Below, piece by piece: positions 51,696-59,055 of a stretch of 64,000 bases of DNA. How positions within the stretch are numbered: the stretch's first letter is position 1; every line of letters starts with the position of its first letter. This stretch comes from Blautia sp. An249 (GTDB lineage Bacteria; Bacillota; Clostridia; Lachnospirales; Lachnospiraceae). The stretch covers positions 186,001-250,000 of the forward strand of contig NZ_NFJL01000001.1 in the NCBI RefSeq assembly GCF_002159835.1, in the 5' to 3' direction. The notes under the pieces are model-generated. The model saw nothing but the letters and a program-made list of their open reading frames with translations, had not been told where the DNA came from and ran no database searches. A program made the translations under genes and the position numbers.

Positions 51696-51911
51696 TTATC
51701 CGAAAAGCCCGGTAAGCTGCGGTACAAGGAGCATACCGATAAGGGCAACGCCGCCGCCCGCCATGAGCTGTTTCATACCCTGTGATTTCGCGCCGGGGTT
51801 GTCGTTGCCGTAACCTTCCAAGAGGTTAATCACGCCCCAGATACCAAGTCCGGCTCCCAGTGCGATAACAAGGGTCTGCAAAACTTCTACTGCGCTGTTG
51901 AAAAATTCCAT
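51696..51911 (-). CDS. Maff2-family small membrane protein
   Basis: This 71-residue protein has two membrane helices (VLQTLVIALGAGLGIWGVINLL; QLMAGGGVALIGMLLVPQLTGLFG) joined by a short glycine/asparagine loop. Maff2 proteins have the size and topology of VirB2-like pilins and always precede the VirB6-like gene. An AAAGGAG site lies before the ATG. The 185 bases upstream hold a GC-rich inverted repeat and no gene. Confidence 0.9.
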   Translation of the reverse strand: MEFFNSAVEVLQTLVIALGAGLGIWGVINLLEGYGNDNPGAKSQGMKQLMAGGGVALIGMLLVPQLTGLFG

Positions 51912-52098
51912 AAAGTTCTCCTTTCCTGCCGCGATAGCGGCTGCCCGAAAAAGGGCATAAAAAACGGCGGTCAGTTTTGGTAACTGCCGCGGTCATAAGT
52001 CCCCGCGCCGCCTAAATGTCTGCGGCGCAGCGGTATTCAGTTGTAAGTATGGGGAACATGGGTTTTCCCGGTAGGCGCGCGTATCATGTAACCAATAT

Positions 52099-52281
52099 TT
52101 ACAGTTGCGCTAATCCCTCCTTTCCCTGTGTCCGTTCTCTGTAATAGCGGTCATAGCTTTCCAGAAAACGCTGCTTGATTTCTTCCTCTTTCTGTGCCTG
52201 TTCAAGCGCATAGTCAATCAGCCAACGTATAGCTTCTTCAAGCCTGCGCTTTGCTACTTTCTTTCTGATACGTCTGTTCAT
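52099..52281 (-). CDS. small basic helical protein
   Basis: This 60-residue, highly charged helical protein (MNRRIRKKVAKRRLEEAIRWL...) has its start overlapping the previous gene's stop by four bases. I recognise no family. Its place between VirD4 and the VirB genes suggests a minor transfer function. Confidence 0.6.
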   Translation of the reverse strand: MNRRIRKKVAKRRLEEAIRWLIDYALEQAQKEEEIKQRFLESYDRYYRERTQGKEGLAQL

Positions 52282-52415
52282 GGTTTGACCTTTCTTGCAT
52301 AAAATTGCTCAAACAGTTTAACAAGCTCCTGCATTTCCCGCCGCTTCCGTTCGTCGGCAAGGGATATGACTTTCTTTTTGTGGTCTGCGGTTTTTGTCTC
52401 GGTTCGCTTAATCAT
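52278..52415 (-). CDS. small basic protein downstream of VirD4
   Basis: This 45-residue basic protein (MIKRTETKTADHKKKVISLADERKRREM...) has AGGAGG about ten bases before the ATG at 52415. It overlaps the VirD4 stop by eight bases and the next gene by four, so translation is coupled throughout. No family is recognised. Confidence 0.6.
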   Translation of the reverse strand: MIKRTETKTADHKKKVISLADERKRREMQELVKLFEQFYARKVKP

Positions 52416-54234
52416 TTCCCTTGTCCTCCTGCAAATCTGTTTCGCTGATTTCGTAACAGTCAAAAAGCTCGTCCGGCTTTACGATTGCGGGGCGGCGTTT
52501 CATGTATCGTTCCACATCAAAGGTATTTTTCTTGTCGTAGTCGGCAAGGTATTTATAGTTCGGGTGCTTTGTAATGTCGTACTTATCCGAAAAGAACGGG
52601 CGCACACCCCGTAGCTGCAAGATACATTTCCCGCCGTCCATGACGGCGATTTCGTCCTGTGTCATAAGCTCCTTGCCTAACTTCTGGTAGTTCAGCCCGT
52701 GGGACTGCTCCCGTCCTCTGGTTTCGGAAGTGTTGAAGCTGTCAATGGTTTCTTTCCCCAAAAGCTCCGACATTTCTTTCAGCGTGGTTTTCTCCTTGCC
52801 GCCAAGGAAAAGGGTGGTGTCGCAGTTGCCGACTATGGTATCGGCGTTGTCCTTATAGATTGCCTTTAGCTGCGACTGGCTCTGCAAGATGATACAAGCG
52901 GAGATTTCCCTACTCCTTATGGTAGCGATTAACTTCTCAAACTTTGGTATCTGTCCGATATTGGCAAACTCGTCCAGTAAACAGCGCACATGGACGGGCA
53001 GCCGCCCGCTGTACTCGTCGTCGGCTTTATCGCATAACAGGTTGAAAAGCTGCGTGTAAAGGATAGATACGATAAAGTTAAAGGTGTCGTCGGTGTCGCT
53101 GATGATAACGAACAGTGCCGTCTTGCGGTCGCCCAGGGTGTCAAGCTCCATTTCGTCGGTTTCCAGAAGTTCACGCAGTTCCCGTATGTCAAAGGGGGCA
53201 AGCCGCGCCCCGCAGCTTATGAGGATTGAGGAACGTGTCTTGCCCGCGCTCAACAGGAATTTCTTGTACTGCCGGACGGCAAAATGCTCCGGGTCTTTTT
53301 CTTCCAGACGCTCAAACATGAGGTCAACCGGGGACTGAAATTCCGGGTCGTCCTCGCGGGCTTCCGACGCATTTATCATTTCAAGCAGCGTCGTGAAGTT
53401 CTTTTCGTCCTCTGGGGCTTCATACCAGATATAGCCGATAAGGGCGCAGTAAAAGAGCCGTTCGGACTTTACCCAGAAATCCTCCCCGGATTTTTCCCCG
53501 TCGCCTTTGGTATTGGCGATTATGGTATTTACCAGTTTCAGAATATCCTTTTCGTTGCGGATATAGGCGAACGGGTTATAGTGCATACTTTTCTTGAAGT
53601 TTATCGTATTCAGTACCTTTATCCGGTATCCGCTGCGCTGCAAGAGCTTCCCGCACTCTACAAGGACAGTCCCTTTCGGGTCAGTCACGATATAGCTCAC
53701 GGGGATAGCATTTTCCCCGTTTTTGGAGCCGCCTGCGGAGCATTGCATAAGGTTCGGCTTTACGAAAAACCTTGTCTTACCGGAACCGGAGCCACCGATT
53801 ACAAGGACGTTTTTATTCCTTGCGTACTTTGGCTGCTTCGGGCGGCTGTTCATGGTAAGCCGTTCCGTCTGGGTCAGAATGATGTTGTTCTGGAATACCG
53901 GGTCGATATAAGGCTTTATGTCCTCGGCTGTCCCCCAACGGGCAGAGCCGTATTCCATGCCTTTCCGGTACTTCTTCGCGTTCTTGCCTTTGAAATAGAC
54001 AATCAGCCGGATAAGAACCGCCCCCGCTGCGCCGATAAGCAAGTCCATAGGGTGTAAGCTCGGCGCGGCGTTTGAAAAGGCTGCGGAAAATCCCGTCCCA
54101 AGGGAAAGCAGCTTTTCCGACAGGTCAGCCCCCGGCGACAGCCGGAACGCCTGCGCCGCCTTGTCAAAGAGCCAGACAAAGAGTAGATAGGGAATATTCG
54201 GGATAATCAGCTTTTTCAAGTCTATGTTGTTCAA
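52408..54234 (-). CDS. VirD4/TraG-type coupling protein
   Basis: This 608-residue protein is the type IV coupling protein that feeds the relaxase-DNA complex into the channel. Two N-terminal membrane helices are followed by Walker A GGSGSGKT at 147-154 and Walker B-like VRCLLDEFANIG. It starts with TTG, and its start overlaps the PcfB gene by four bases. PcfB next to VirD4 is the standard pair in these elements. Confidence 0.95.
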   Translation of the reverse strand: MNNIDLKKLIIPNIPYLLFVWLFDKAAQAFRLSPGADLSEKLLSLGTGFSAAFSNAAPSLHPMDLLIGAAGAVLIRLIVYFKGKNAKKYRKGMEYGSARWGTAEDIKPYIDPVFQNNIILTQTERLTMNSRPKQPKYARNKNVLVIGGSGSGKTRFFVKPNLMQCSAGGSKNGENAIPVSYIVTDPKGTVLVECGKLLQRSGYRIKVLNTINFKKSMHYNPFAYIRNEKDILKLVNTIIANTKGDGEKSGEDFWVKSERLFYCALIGYIWYEAPEDEKNFTTLLEMINASEAREDDPEFQSPVDLMFERLEEKDPEHFAVRQYKKFLLSAGKTRSSILISCGARLAPFDIRELRELLETDEMELDTLGDRKTALFVIISDTDDTFNFIVSILYTQLFNLLCDKADDEYSGRLPVHVRCLLDEFANIGQIPKFEKLIATIRSREISACIILQSQSQLKAIYKDNADTIVGNCDTTLFLGGKEKTTLKEMSELLGKETIDSFNTSETRGREQSHGLNYQKLGKELMTQDEIAVMDGGKCILQLRGVRPFFSDKYDITKHPNYKYLADYDKKNTFDVERYMKRRPAIVKPDELFDCYEISETDLQEDKGND

Positions 54235-54713
54235 CGGTCAAGCCCCCTTTCTTTGTTCTTGACTTTCTCCCGGTTCGCATTAAGCTGCTTCGCCTTATCC
54301 CGGAAAACGGCTAACGTCTTTCGGATAGAGGGCTTTTGTTCCCGTGAGAGCTTCTTTGCGGAAAACTCCTTAAAGGCTGCGGTCAGCGCGTCAGCGTCCC
54401 GCGCCTTAAAGAAAACAAGGTACCGGGGCGGGTTTTCCGTCGCGTCCTTTTTCAGCGCAAAGTCAATCCCGTATTTTTTCGCGGTACTTTCAAAGGCTTT
54501 GATATTGTCCTTCGTGATTTCGATATTGGAAACGCCTGCGTTCTGCTTCATAAGCTGCTTTAGGGTCTGCCTGCCGTGGGGCATTTGCCGCTTGTTTACC
54601 TGCTTCTTTACCTGTGAGAGAAAGAATTTCATGGATTTTTGCAGCACTTCCGCAGACAGCTTCCCGGTCTTGATTGACAGGGCAATCACTTTTTCATTGA
54701 CTTCCTCCTGCAA
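54231..54713 (-). CDS. PcfB-family protein
   Basis: This 160-residue soluble protein is like PcfB of pCF10, which bridges the relaxosome to the coupling protein. The family core is KSMKFFLSQVKKQ and YGIDFALKKDATENPPRYLVFFKARDADALTAAFKEF. It starts with TTG seven bases after AAAGGAGG and has the basic IRKTLAVFRDKAKQL tail. Confidence 0.9.
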   Translation of the reverse strand: MQEEVNEKVIALSIKTGKLSAEVLQKSMKFFLSQVKKQVNKRQMPHGRQTLKQLMKQNAGVSNIEITKDNIKAFESTAKKYGIDFALKKDATENPPRYLVFFKARDADALTAAFKEFSAKKLSREQKPSIRKTLAVFRDKAKQLNANREKVKNKERGLDR

Positions 54714-54798
54714 TTATCGTCCTCCTTTCGCAAAAATCTGTTTCCGGGCAGAAAGAAAGGGCAGCCGTTTCCCGGTTGCCCTGTGTCTGCCGCTTTCC

Positions 54799-55017
54799 TT
54801 AAATCCGCACTCTAAGCCCGTTCAAGTCCTCGGCGCGTACGCCTACCAGATACCAGTTCTGTCCGTACTCCATACGGGTCGGCTTCCATTTCCCCCTTAC
54901 GAACACTTCCAGACAGTCGCTGCAATGCAAGCCCCCGTAGTAGTCGGAAAGGTCAAAGCGAATGTCGTAACGGTCGGTCAGTTCGTCAAATACCAATGCT
55001 CCGGTTCTCTGTGCCAT
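54799..55017 (-). CDS. DUF5348-family protein
   Basis: This 72-residue protein, MAQRTGALVFDELTDRYDIRFDLSDYY...YLVGVRAEDLNGLRVRI, fits the small DUF5348 family of conjugative elements. An AGGAGG precedes the ATG at 55017. It sits between the replication protein and PcfB. Function is unknown. Confidence 0.82.
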   Translation of the reverse strand: MAQRTGALVFDELTDRYDIRFDLSDYYGGLHCSDCLEVFVRGKWKPTRMEYGQNWYLVGVRAEDLNGLRVRI

Positions 55018-55039
55018 AAAAAATCCTCCTTGTGTTGTT

Positions 55040-56038
55040 CTAAAGGCTTTCGCCCTCGTTGCATGAATAATAGTCCGGGTCGCCAAACTGGGGCTTTCGC
55101 GGAGCCAGTGCGCCGCTTGCCATGTCGTGGGCGACAAGGGAAGTGTAGTAATTGCCGATAGTGGACGGTGCGTTGAACAGTGCCGCCCGTAGGTACTGCT
55201 TGATATTGCGGATTTTCGTGGTGTTCTCCCGCATACAGTCAAGGACGAACCGGATATGTTCGCTTTCCAGTTTCATAAACTTTGACTTTACAAGCTCTGC
55301 CGGGTAGTCGTCCCCGGCGATACGGATTGTCCTGCGCCTTGTGCAGACCGTTTCAAGGATAAGGTCAATGATTTCATTTATCCGGTCATGGTCGTAGGGC
55401 ATATCCTGTTTGAGAATGTCATAGCAGATATTGTCCTTGATGATTTCCTCATATACCCGGTATGCGTCGTTCGGTTCCTTTCGTTTCCGTTCCCCGGCTG
55501 CGCCTGCGCTGCCGTTGGCTCCTGCCGCGTCCTCGAAAGGAGAGGGGTTAGGGGAATGGATTGGAATGGAATGGGTACTTTGTGTATCTGTATTTGGTTT
55601 TTCTTTTTTTGATAGATTAGTCTTTTGTTCTTCTTTAATTATTTGCATTGGATTTTCCGACGTCGGATTTCCCGTTGTCGGATTTTCCAATACCGGATTA
55701 CCCGCTGTTGGATTTTCCAATATCGGCTTTTCCAACTCCGGGGGCTGCGGCTGCTCGTAAATGGTGTACTCAATGGCGGTCATTTTGCCTTTCTCATCGC
55801 GTCCCTGCCGCCTTGTGATATATCCGGCTTTTTCAAGCTCCCAGACGGCGGTACGGATAGCGTCGATACTTTCCCGGTTGATATGGGACAGCCCCGCAAG
55901 GGTATAGTCCCAATCTTCGGGAAGTGAGAGCATTTGCGACAACAAGCCCTTTGCTTTCAAGGTCAGCTCCTTGTTGCGTAAGTGGTGGTTGCTCATTACG
56001 GTATATCCTGTGTTCCGTTCCACTCTGAAAACTGCCAT
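55040..56038 (-). CDS. replication initiator-like winged-helix protein (DUF6017)
   Basis: This 332-residue protein has an N-terminal RepA_N/DnaD-like winged helix (MAVFRVERNTGYTVMSNHHLRN...), a low-complexity linker with tandem ENPTxGNP repeats (about 108-135) and a C-terminal DUF6017 domain with WxxxK-like helices. It probably starts replication of the excised circle. It is the first gene of the minus-strand transfer operon and its promoter region holds copy 2 of the 112-base repeat. Confidence 0.87.
   Translation of the reverse strand: MAVFRVERNTGYTVMSNHHLRNKELTLKAKGLLSQMLSLPEDWDYTLAGLSHINRESIDAIRTAVWELEKAGYITRRQGRDEKGKMTAIEYTIYEQPQPPELEKPILENPTAGNPVLENPTTGNPTSENPMQIIKEEQKTNLSKKEKPNTDTQSTHSIPIHSPNPSPFEDAAGANGSAGAAGERKRKEPNDAYRVYEEIIKDNICYDILKQDMPYDHDRINEIIDLILETVCTRRRTIRIAGDDYPAELVKSKFMKLESEHIRFVLDCMRENTTKIRNIKQYLRAALFNAPSTIGNYYTSLVAHDMASGALAPRKPQFGDPDYYSCNEGESL
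55648..55740 (-). repeat. tandem degenerate 24-base repeats
   Basis: About four copies of a unit coding ENPTxGNP, seen on the plus strand as GGATTT(T)CC spaced by about 12 bases, form the linker of the replication protein. Copy number could vary between strains. Confidence 0.6.
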
Positions 56039-56066
56039 AGCTTATCAGCTCCTTTGCTGTGGATTT

Positions 56067-56178
56067 GTTACGCAGTAGAACGCGGATTTTAAGGGGAAAG
56101 GTATCTTTCCTTTGCTTCCCCGGTTTCGCGCTCTGGAAGCCTTATATATCAAAGCTCTTTCTGCCCCTACCGCGTAAC
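56067..56178 (+). repeat. 112-bp repeat, copy 2
   Basis: It starts GTTACGCAGTAGAA and ends CTACCGCGTAAC. The ends match copy 1 at 36601-36712 while the middle has diverged. It lies upstream of the replication gene and 147 bases from attR. Confidence 0.65.
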
Positions 56179-56304
56179 ATGAGGGCATTAAAAAAGCGGC
56201 GTTCCTGTTCTTCCGGGTGGGAAGTGGGAAACGCCGTCTTTGCGGTTCAATATTCAGTTTTAGTGTGTGTGAAAGCAGCTTGTCCTATCTGTTCTACATG
56301 ATAT

Positions 56305-56345
56305 GTTGTTCTTTCACAGTTGCAGCAGAACAAAAAGCCAGATCC
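56305..56345. other. attR of element 2
   Basis: Element sequence with GTTGTTCTT (56305-56313) meets the core GCAGA (56325-56329), then cotJC codons ACAAAAAGCC. Counting the core here rather than at 56322 gives the canonical LAAEQKAR reading and centres the inverted motifs. Confidence 0.75.
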
Positions 56346-56558
56346 ACCTACGACAATATTCTGCGTGTGGTAAAAGATATTCCGGAAATCGCAGATCCCA
56401 TTAAATTTTTACGGGCAAGGGAAATCGTCCATTTCCAGAGATTCGGTGAAGCCCTCAGAACCGTACAGGAACAGTTGGATGCAAAGAACTTCTATGCCTT
56501 TAACCCAAGCTTTGACAATCCCTGTATGGCAAGCTGCAGTCCGGGAAATAAAAATTAA
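56328..56558 (+). CDS. cotJC: CotJC C-terminal piece
   Basis: The 76 codons from GAA at 56328 encode EQKARSTYDNILRVVKDI through REIVHFQRFGEALRTVQEQL to the natural stop. They include the last two metal-ligand sites, the glutamate of EQKAR and the histidine of REIVH. There is no own start or ribosome site. It completes the 211-residue CotJC when joined to 14998-15182 and 27180-27399. Confidence 0.93.
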   Translation, partial: EQKARSTYDNILRVVKDIPEIADPIKFLRAREIVHFQRFGEALRTVQEQLDAKNFYAFNPSFDNPCMASCSPGNKN

Positions 56559-56576
56559 AGAAAAGTAGAGTAGAGA

Positions 56577-56625
56577 GAAAGGATGCCTTAAAGTCATAAA
56601 AGACCAGGGGCACCCTTTCTTAATT
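56577..56625 (+). terminator. terminator of the cotJ operon
   Basis: The stem GAAAGGATGCC/GGCACCCTTTC with one mismatch, followed by TTAATTTT. It lies 19 bases after the cotJC stop. Confidence 0.6.
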
Positions 56626-56639
56626 TTGGGAAAATCATA

Positions 56640-57935
56640 TTAGATACAGAATGCGGCATAAAGGGGAACAATCTTTTTATTGTCCTCAAACCCGAAGTTT
56701 TTAGCCGAGAGCTTAATGGCATAGGCAGGCTTGTAGGTTTCCATATAAACCTTCAGGCTCTTTGCCCGTGTGTTGTCAGCGGACTTGACCTCAATGGGTA
56801 TCAGCTTTTCTTCACGCTGAATGACAAAATCAATCTCAGCGCTGCGTTCGGACTCCCAATAGTAGGTTCGATATCCGTTTATGGTAAGCTGCACATTTAC
56901 ATAATTTTCTGCCATACCGCCTTTGAAGTCGCCTATTTCCTCAACCATATAGAGAATGTCATTCGCCGCTAAATCCTTTTTGGCGCAAAGCAGGCCTGAA
57001 TCAGATACATAAATTTTAAAAGCGTCAATATCACGGTAGTTCTCAAGGGGCTTTTTTATCTGCTCTACTTTGTAAACCTGTGACACGATACCTGAAAGGC
57101 AAAGCCATTCGATTGCGTTTTCAAACTCAGAAGCCCTGCCGCCTTTCTTTATCAGCTTATACTGAAAACGGGTATTTTTCCTGGAAAGCTGCACAGTGAT
57201 ATTATCATAAGCAAGCCTTGTTTTTTTGATTTCATTCAAATTGTTATATTTGCTCATATCATTGAGATAGCTCGCTAAAATCGTATCCTGTGTGTGTCGC
57301 ACAAGGATATAATCCTTTGTTTCCACGAACTGCATAACACATTCGGGCATACCGCCGACAATAAGATATTGGCGATAGAGCTGCATTGCTGTATCATGCA
57401 GGGCAGACGGAAGGGGTGTATCGGTCTGAAAACTTTTTTTGATTTGTTCCACCAGAGCGTCCTCGCCTAAAGCTACCATAAATTCTTCCATATCCATAGG
57501 GTAAAGGGTTTTCATATCCACCTTGCCTACGGGGAAAGAGAACTTTGCTCTGTTGACCGCAACACCGAGCAGACTTCCCGCCACGATGATGTGATAATCG
57601 GGTGCGTCTTCACAAAAGTATTTCAACGAAGTCAACGCCCTTTCGCATAGCTGTACCTCGTCAAAGACAATCAGCGTCTTTTCCCGAACAATGGTTTGTC
57701 CTGCGATATGGGACAAAATTGGTATCAGATAATCGGGGCTGATAGTTTCCTCAAAGGTTTCATTCAGCTTTGGATGGGTTTCAAAATTGAAATATGCCAC
57801 ATTTTCATAATGGGTACGACCGAACTCAAGAATAGAGTAGGTCTTGCCGACCTGCCTTGCTCCCTGTAAAATAAGAGGTTTACGGTGTTTGCTTTCTTTC
57901 CACGCTTCTAAAAAGCTCATAATTTTTCGATACAT
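56640..57935 (-). CDS. AAA ATPase with DUF4143 domain
   Basis: This 431-residue protein has an N-terminal AAA_14 ATPase (Walker A GARQVGKTYS near residue 25; Walker B LIVFDEVQL) and a C-terminal DUF4143 nuclease-like domain (FVIQREEKLIPIEVKSADN). The family is common in anaerobes, and its role is not settled. It faces the cotJ terminator and is monocistronic with an AGGAGG ribosome site. Confidence 0.9.
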   Translation of the reverse strand: MYRKIMSFLEAWKESKHRKPLILQGARQVGKTYSILEFGRTHYENVAYFNFETHPKLNETFEETISPDYLIPILSHIAGQTIVREKTLIVFDEVQLCERALTSLKYFCEDAPDYHIIVAGSLLGVAVNRAKFSFPVGKVDMKTLYPMDMEEFMVALGEDALVEQIKKSFQTDTPLPSALHDTAMQLYRQYLIVGGMPECVMQFVETKDYILVRHTQDTILASYLNDMSKYNNLNEIKKTRLAYDNITVQLSRKNTRFQYKLIKKGGRASEFENAIEWLCLSGIVSQVYKVEQIKKPLENYRDIDAFKIYVSDSGLLCAKKDLAANDILYMVEEIGDFKGGMAENYVNVQLTINGYRTYYWESERSAEIDFVIQREEKLIPIEVKSADNTRAKSLKVYMETYKPAYAIKLSAKNFGFEDNKKIVPLYAAFCI

Positions 57936-58116
57936 TATCAGACCTCCTTCAAGGTATTAATTATAGTATATTGCATATTCGTGTAAATATCAATGAAATT
58001 TTATTGTAAAATCACATTAAAATACATGAATATTTCTTGATCTTTGGAAAGTTTTGTGTTATTCTAAAGTCAAAAAATAGACAGTCAAATATTGGATAAA
58101 ATGAGGAGGAACAGGA

Positions 58117-59055
58117 ATGATTATTAATACAGGAGGACGGACAGATACGGTCCAGTATTATACCAAATGGCTGCTGCGCCGCTTTTCGGAGGGGTATGTA
58201 CTGACTCGGAACCCCATGTTTCCAAATAAAGTCAGCCGTTATGAACTGACTCCCGATAAAGTGGACTGCGTGGTTTTCTGTTCGAAAAATTATAAACCCA
58301 TATTGCCCCATTTACATGATATTACCGATCGTTTTCACACATATTTTCACTATACCATTACAGCTTACGGGAAGGACATAGAACCGGGAGTTCCCTCCAT
58401 TGAAGAAAGTATGGAAACTCTGAAAGAACTTTCTGATCTTGTGGGAAAGCAGCGTATAGCATGGCGTTATGATCCGGTTCTTCTGACTGGCAAATACACC
58501 ATTTCCCGCCATCTGGAAACCTTTGAACGAATGGCAGAAGTTCTTGCCCCCTATATTGACCGCTGCATTTTCAGTTTTGTGGAAATGTATAAAAAGCTGG
58601 AAGTCAATATGCCGGAGATACACCCCTTCTCTGTGGAGGAGATGAATCTTCTGGCGCAGGGACTGGGATCCACTGCAAATAAATATGGGATCCGGATTCA
58701 GACCTGCGGAACAAACGGAGATTATACCCGGTATGGAATTCACGCATCCGGATGCATGACTCTCGATATATTAGGAAAAGCAAATGGAATTGAATTTAGA
58801 AATCTGAAGCATAAGGGAATGCGCCAGGGCTGTCATTGTATAGAAAGCCGGGACATCGGGGCCTATGATACTTGTATGAACGGATGCAAATACTGTTATG
58901 CCAATAAAAATCCACAGAAGGCCTTTGAAAATTTCCGGTATCACGATCCGGATTCCCCCCTGCTGTTGGGACAGGTAAGACCCGAGGATACTGTGACCCA
59001 GGGAGTGCAGAAGTCATTCTTGAAAGGAGCAGGAAATGGAAAAACCAGTCATTAA
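58117..59055 (+). CDS. DUF1848 iron-sulfur protein
   Basis: This 312-residue protein of the DUF1848 family has an N-terminal NTGGRTDTVQYYTKW and a C-terminal cysteine cluster CMNGCKYCYAN (CxxxCxxC), suggesting a radical SAM-like cluster at the C-terminal end. It overlaps the next radical SAM gene by 20 bases. GAGGAGG precedes the ATG. Context with an SPL-type enzyme and a mutM remnant hints at DNA repair, which is inference. Confidence 0.88.
   Translation: MIINTGGRTDTVQYYTKWLLRRFSEGYVLTRNPMFPNKVSRYELTPDKVDCVVFCSKNYKPILPHLHDITDRFHTYFHYTITAYGKDIEPGVPSIEESMETLKELSDLVGKQRIAWRYDPVLLTGKYTISRHLETFERMAEVLAPYIDRCIFSFVEMYKKLEVNMPEIHPFSVEEMNLLAQGLGSTANKYGIRIQTCGTNGDYTRYGIHASGCMTLDILGKANGIEFRNLKHKGMRQGCHCIESRDIGAYDTCMNGCKYCYANKNPQKAFENFRYHDPDSPLLLGQVRPEDTVTQGVQKSFLKGAGNGKTSH

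Larger units (their letters stand above)
27397..56329. mobile_element. element 2: Tn1549/CTn-like integrative conjugative element
   Basis: The ends share a GCAGA core (27397-27401 and 56325-56329); one unit is 28,928 bases. Inverted AAGAACAAC/GTTGTTCTT motifs (27416-27424, 56305-56313) are placed symmetrically about the GA of the core, the dinucleotide used by TnpX/TndX enzymes. Contents are a large serine recombinase, regulators, relaxase with MobC, coupling protein, VirB4, VirB6, PrgI, TopB, CHAP peptidase, ArdA-like antirestriction, a replication protein, and cargo (ABC exporter with TetR, GNAT). It appears complete for transfer and has no antibiotic resistance gene I recognise. Confidence 0.88.

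Noticed and set aside
54799-55242. 147-codon minus-strand start at 55242
   Set aside because: The N-terminal half overlaps the replication gene out of frame; the ribosome site and family start are at 55017.
55648-55740. CRISPR-like array
   Set aside because: The units are short, degenerate and coding (ENPTxGNP linker), with no spacers or cas genes.
56322-56326. Alternative core GCAG at 56322 for element 2
   Set aside because: It also keeps the frame but adds an extra alanine and leaves the AAGAACAAC inverted motifs off-centre; the core at 56325 gives the canonical LAAEQKAR and symmetry about GA.
15179-56329. One single 41-kb element inserted in cotJC
   Set aside because: The middle cotJC piece at 27180-27399 is intact and in the correct order between two independent pairs of ends, so there are separate insertions.
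56217-56558. Independent 113-codon gene
   Set aside because: The N-terminal part is element 2 sequence; only the codons from 56328 on are real, as the CotJC end.
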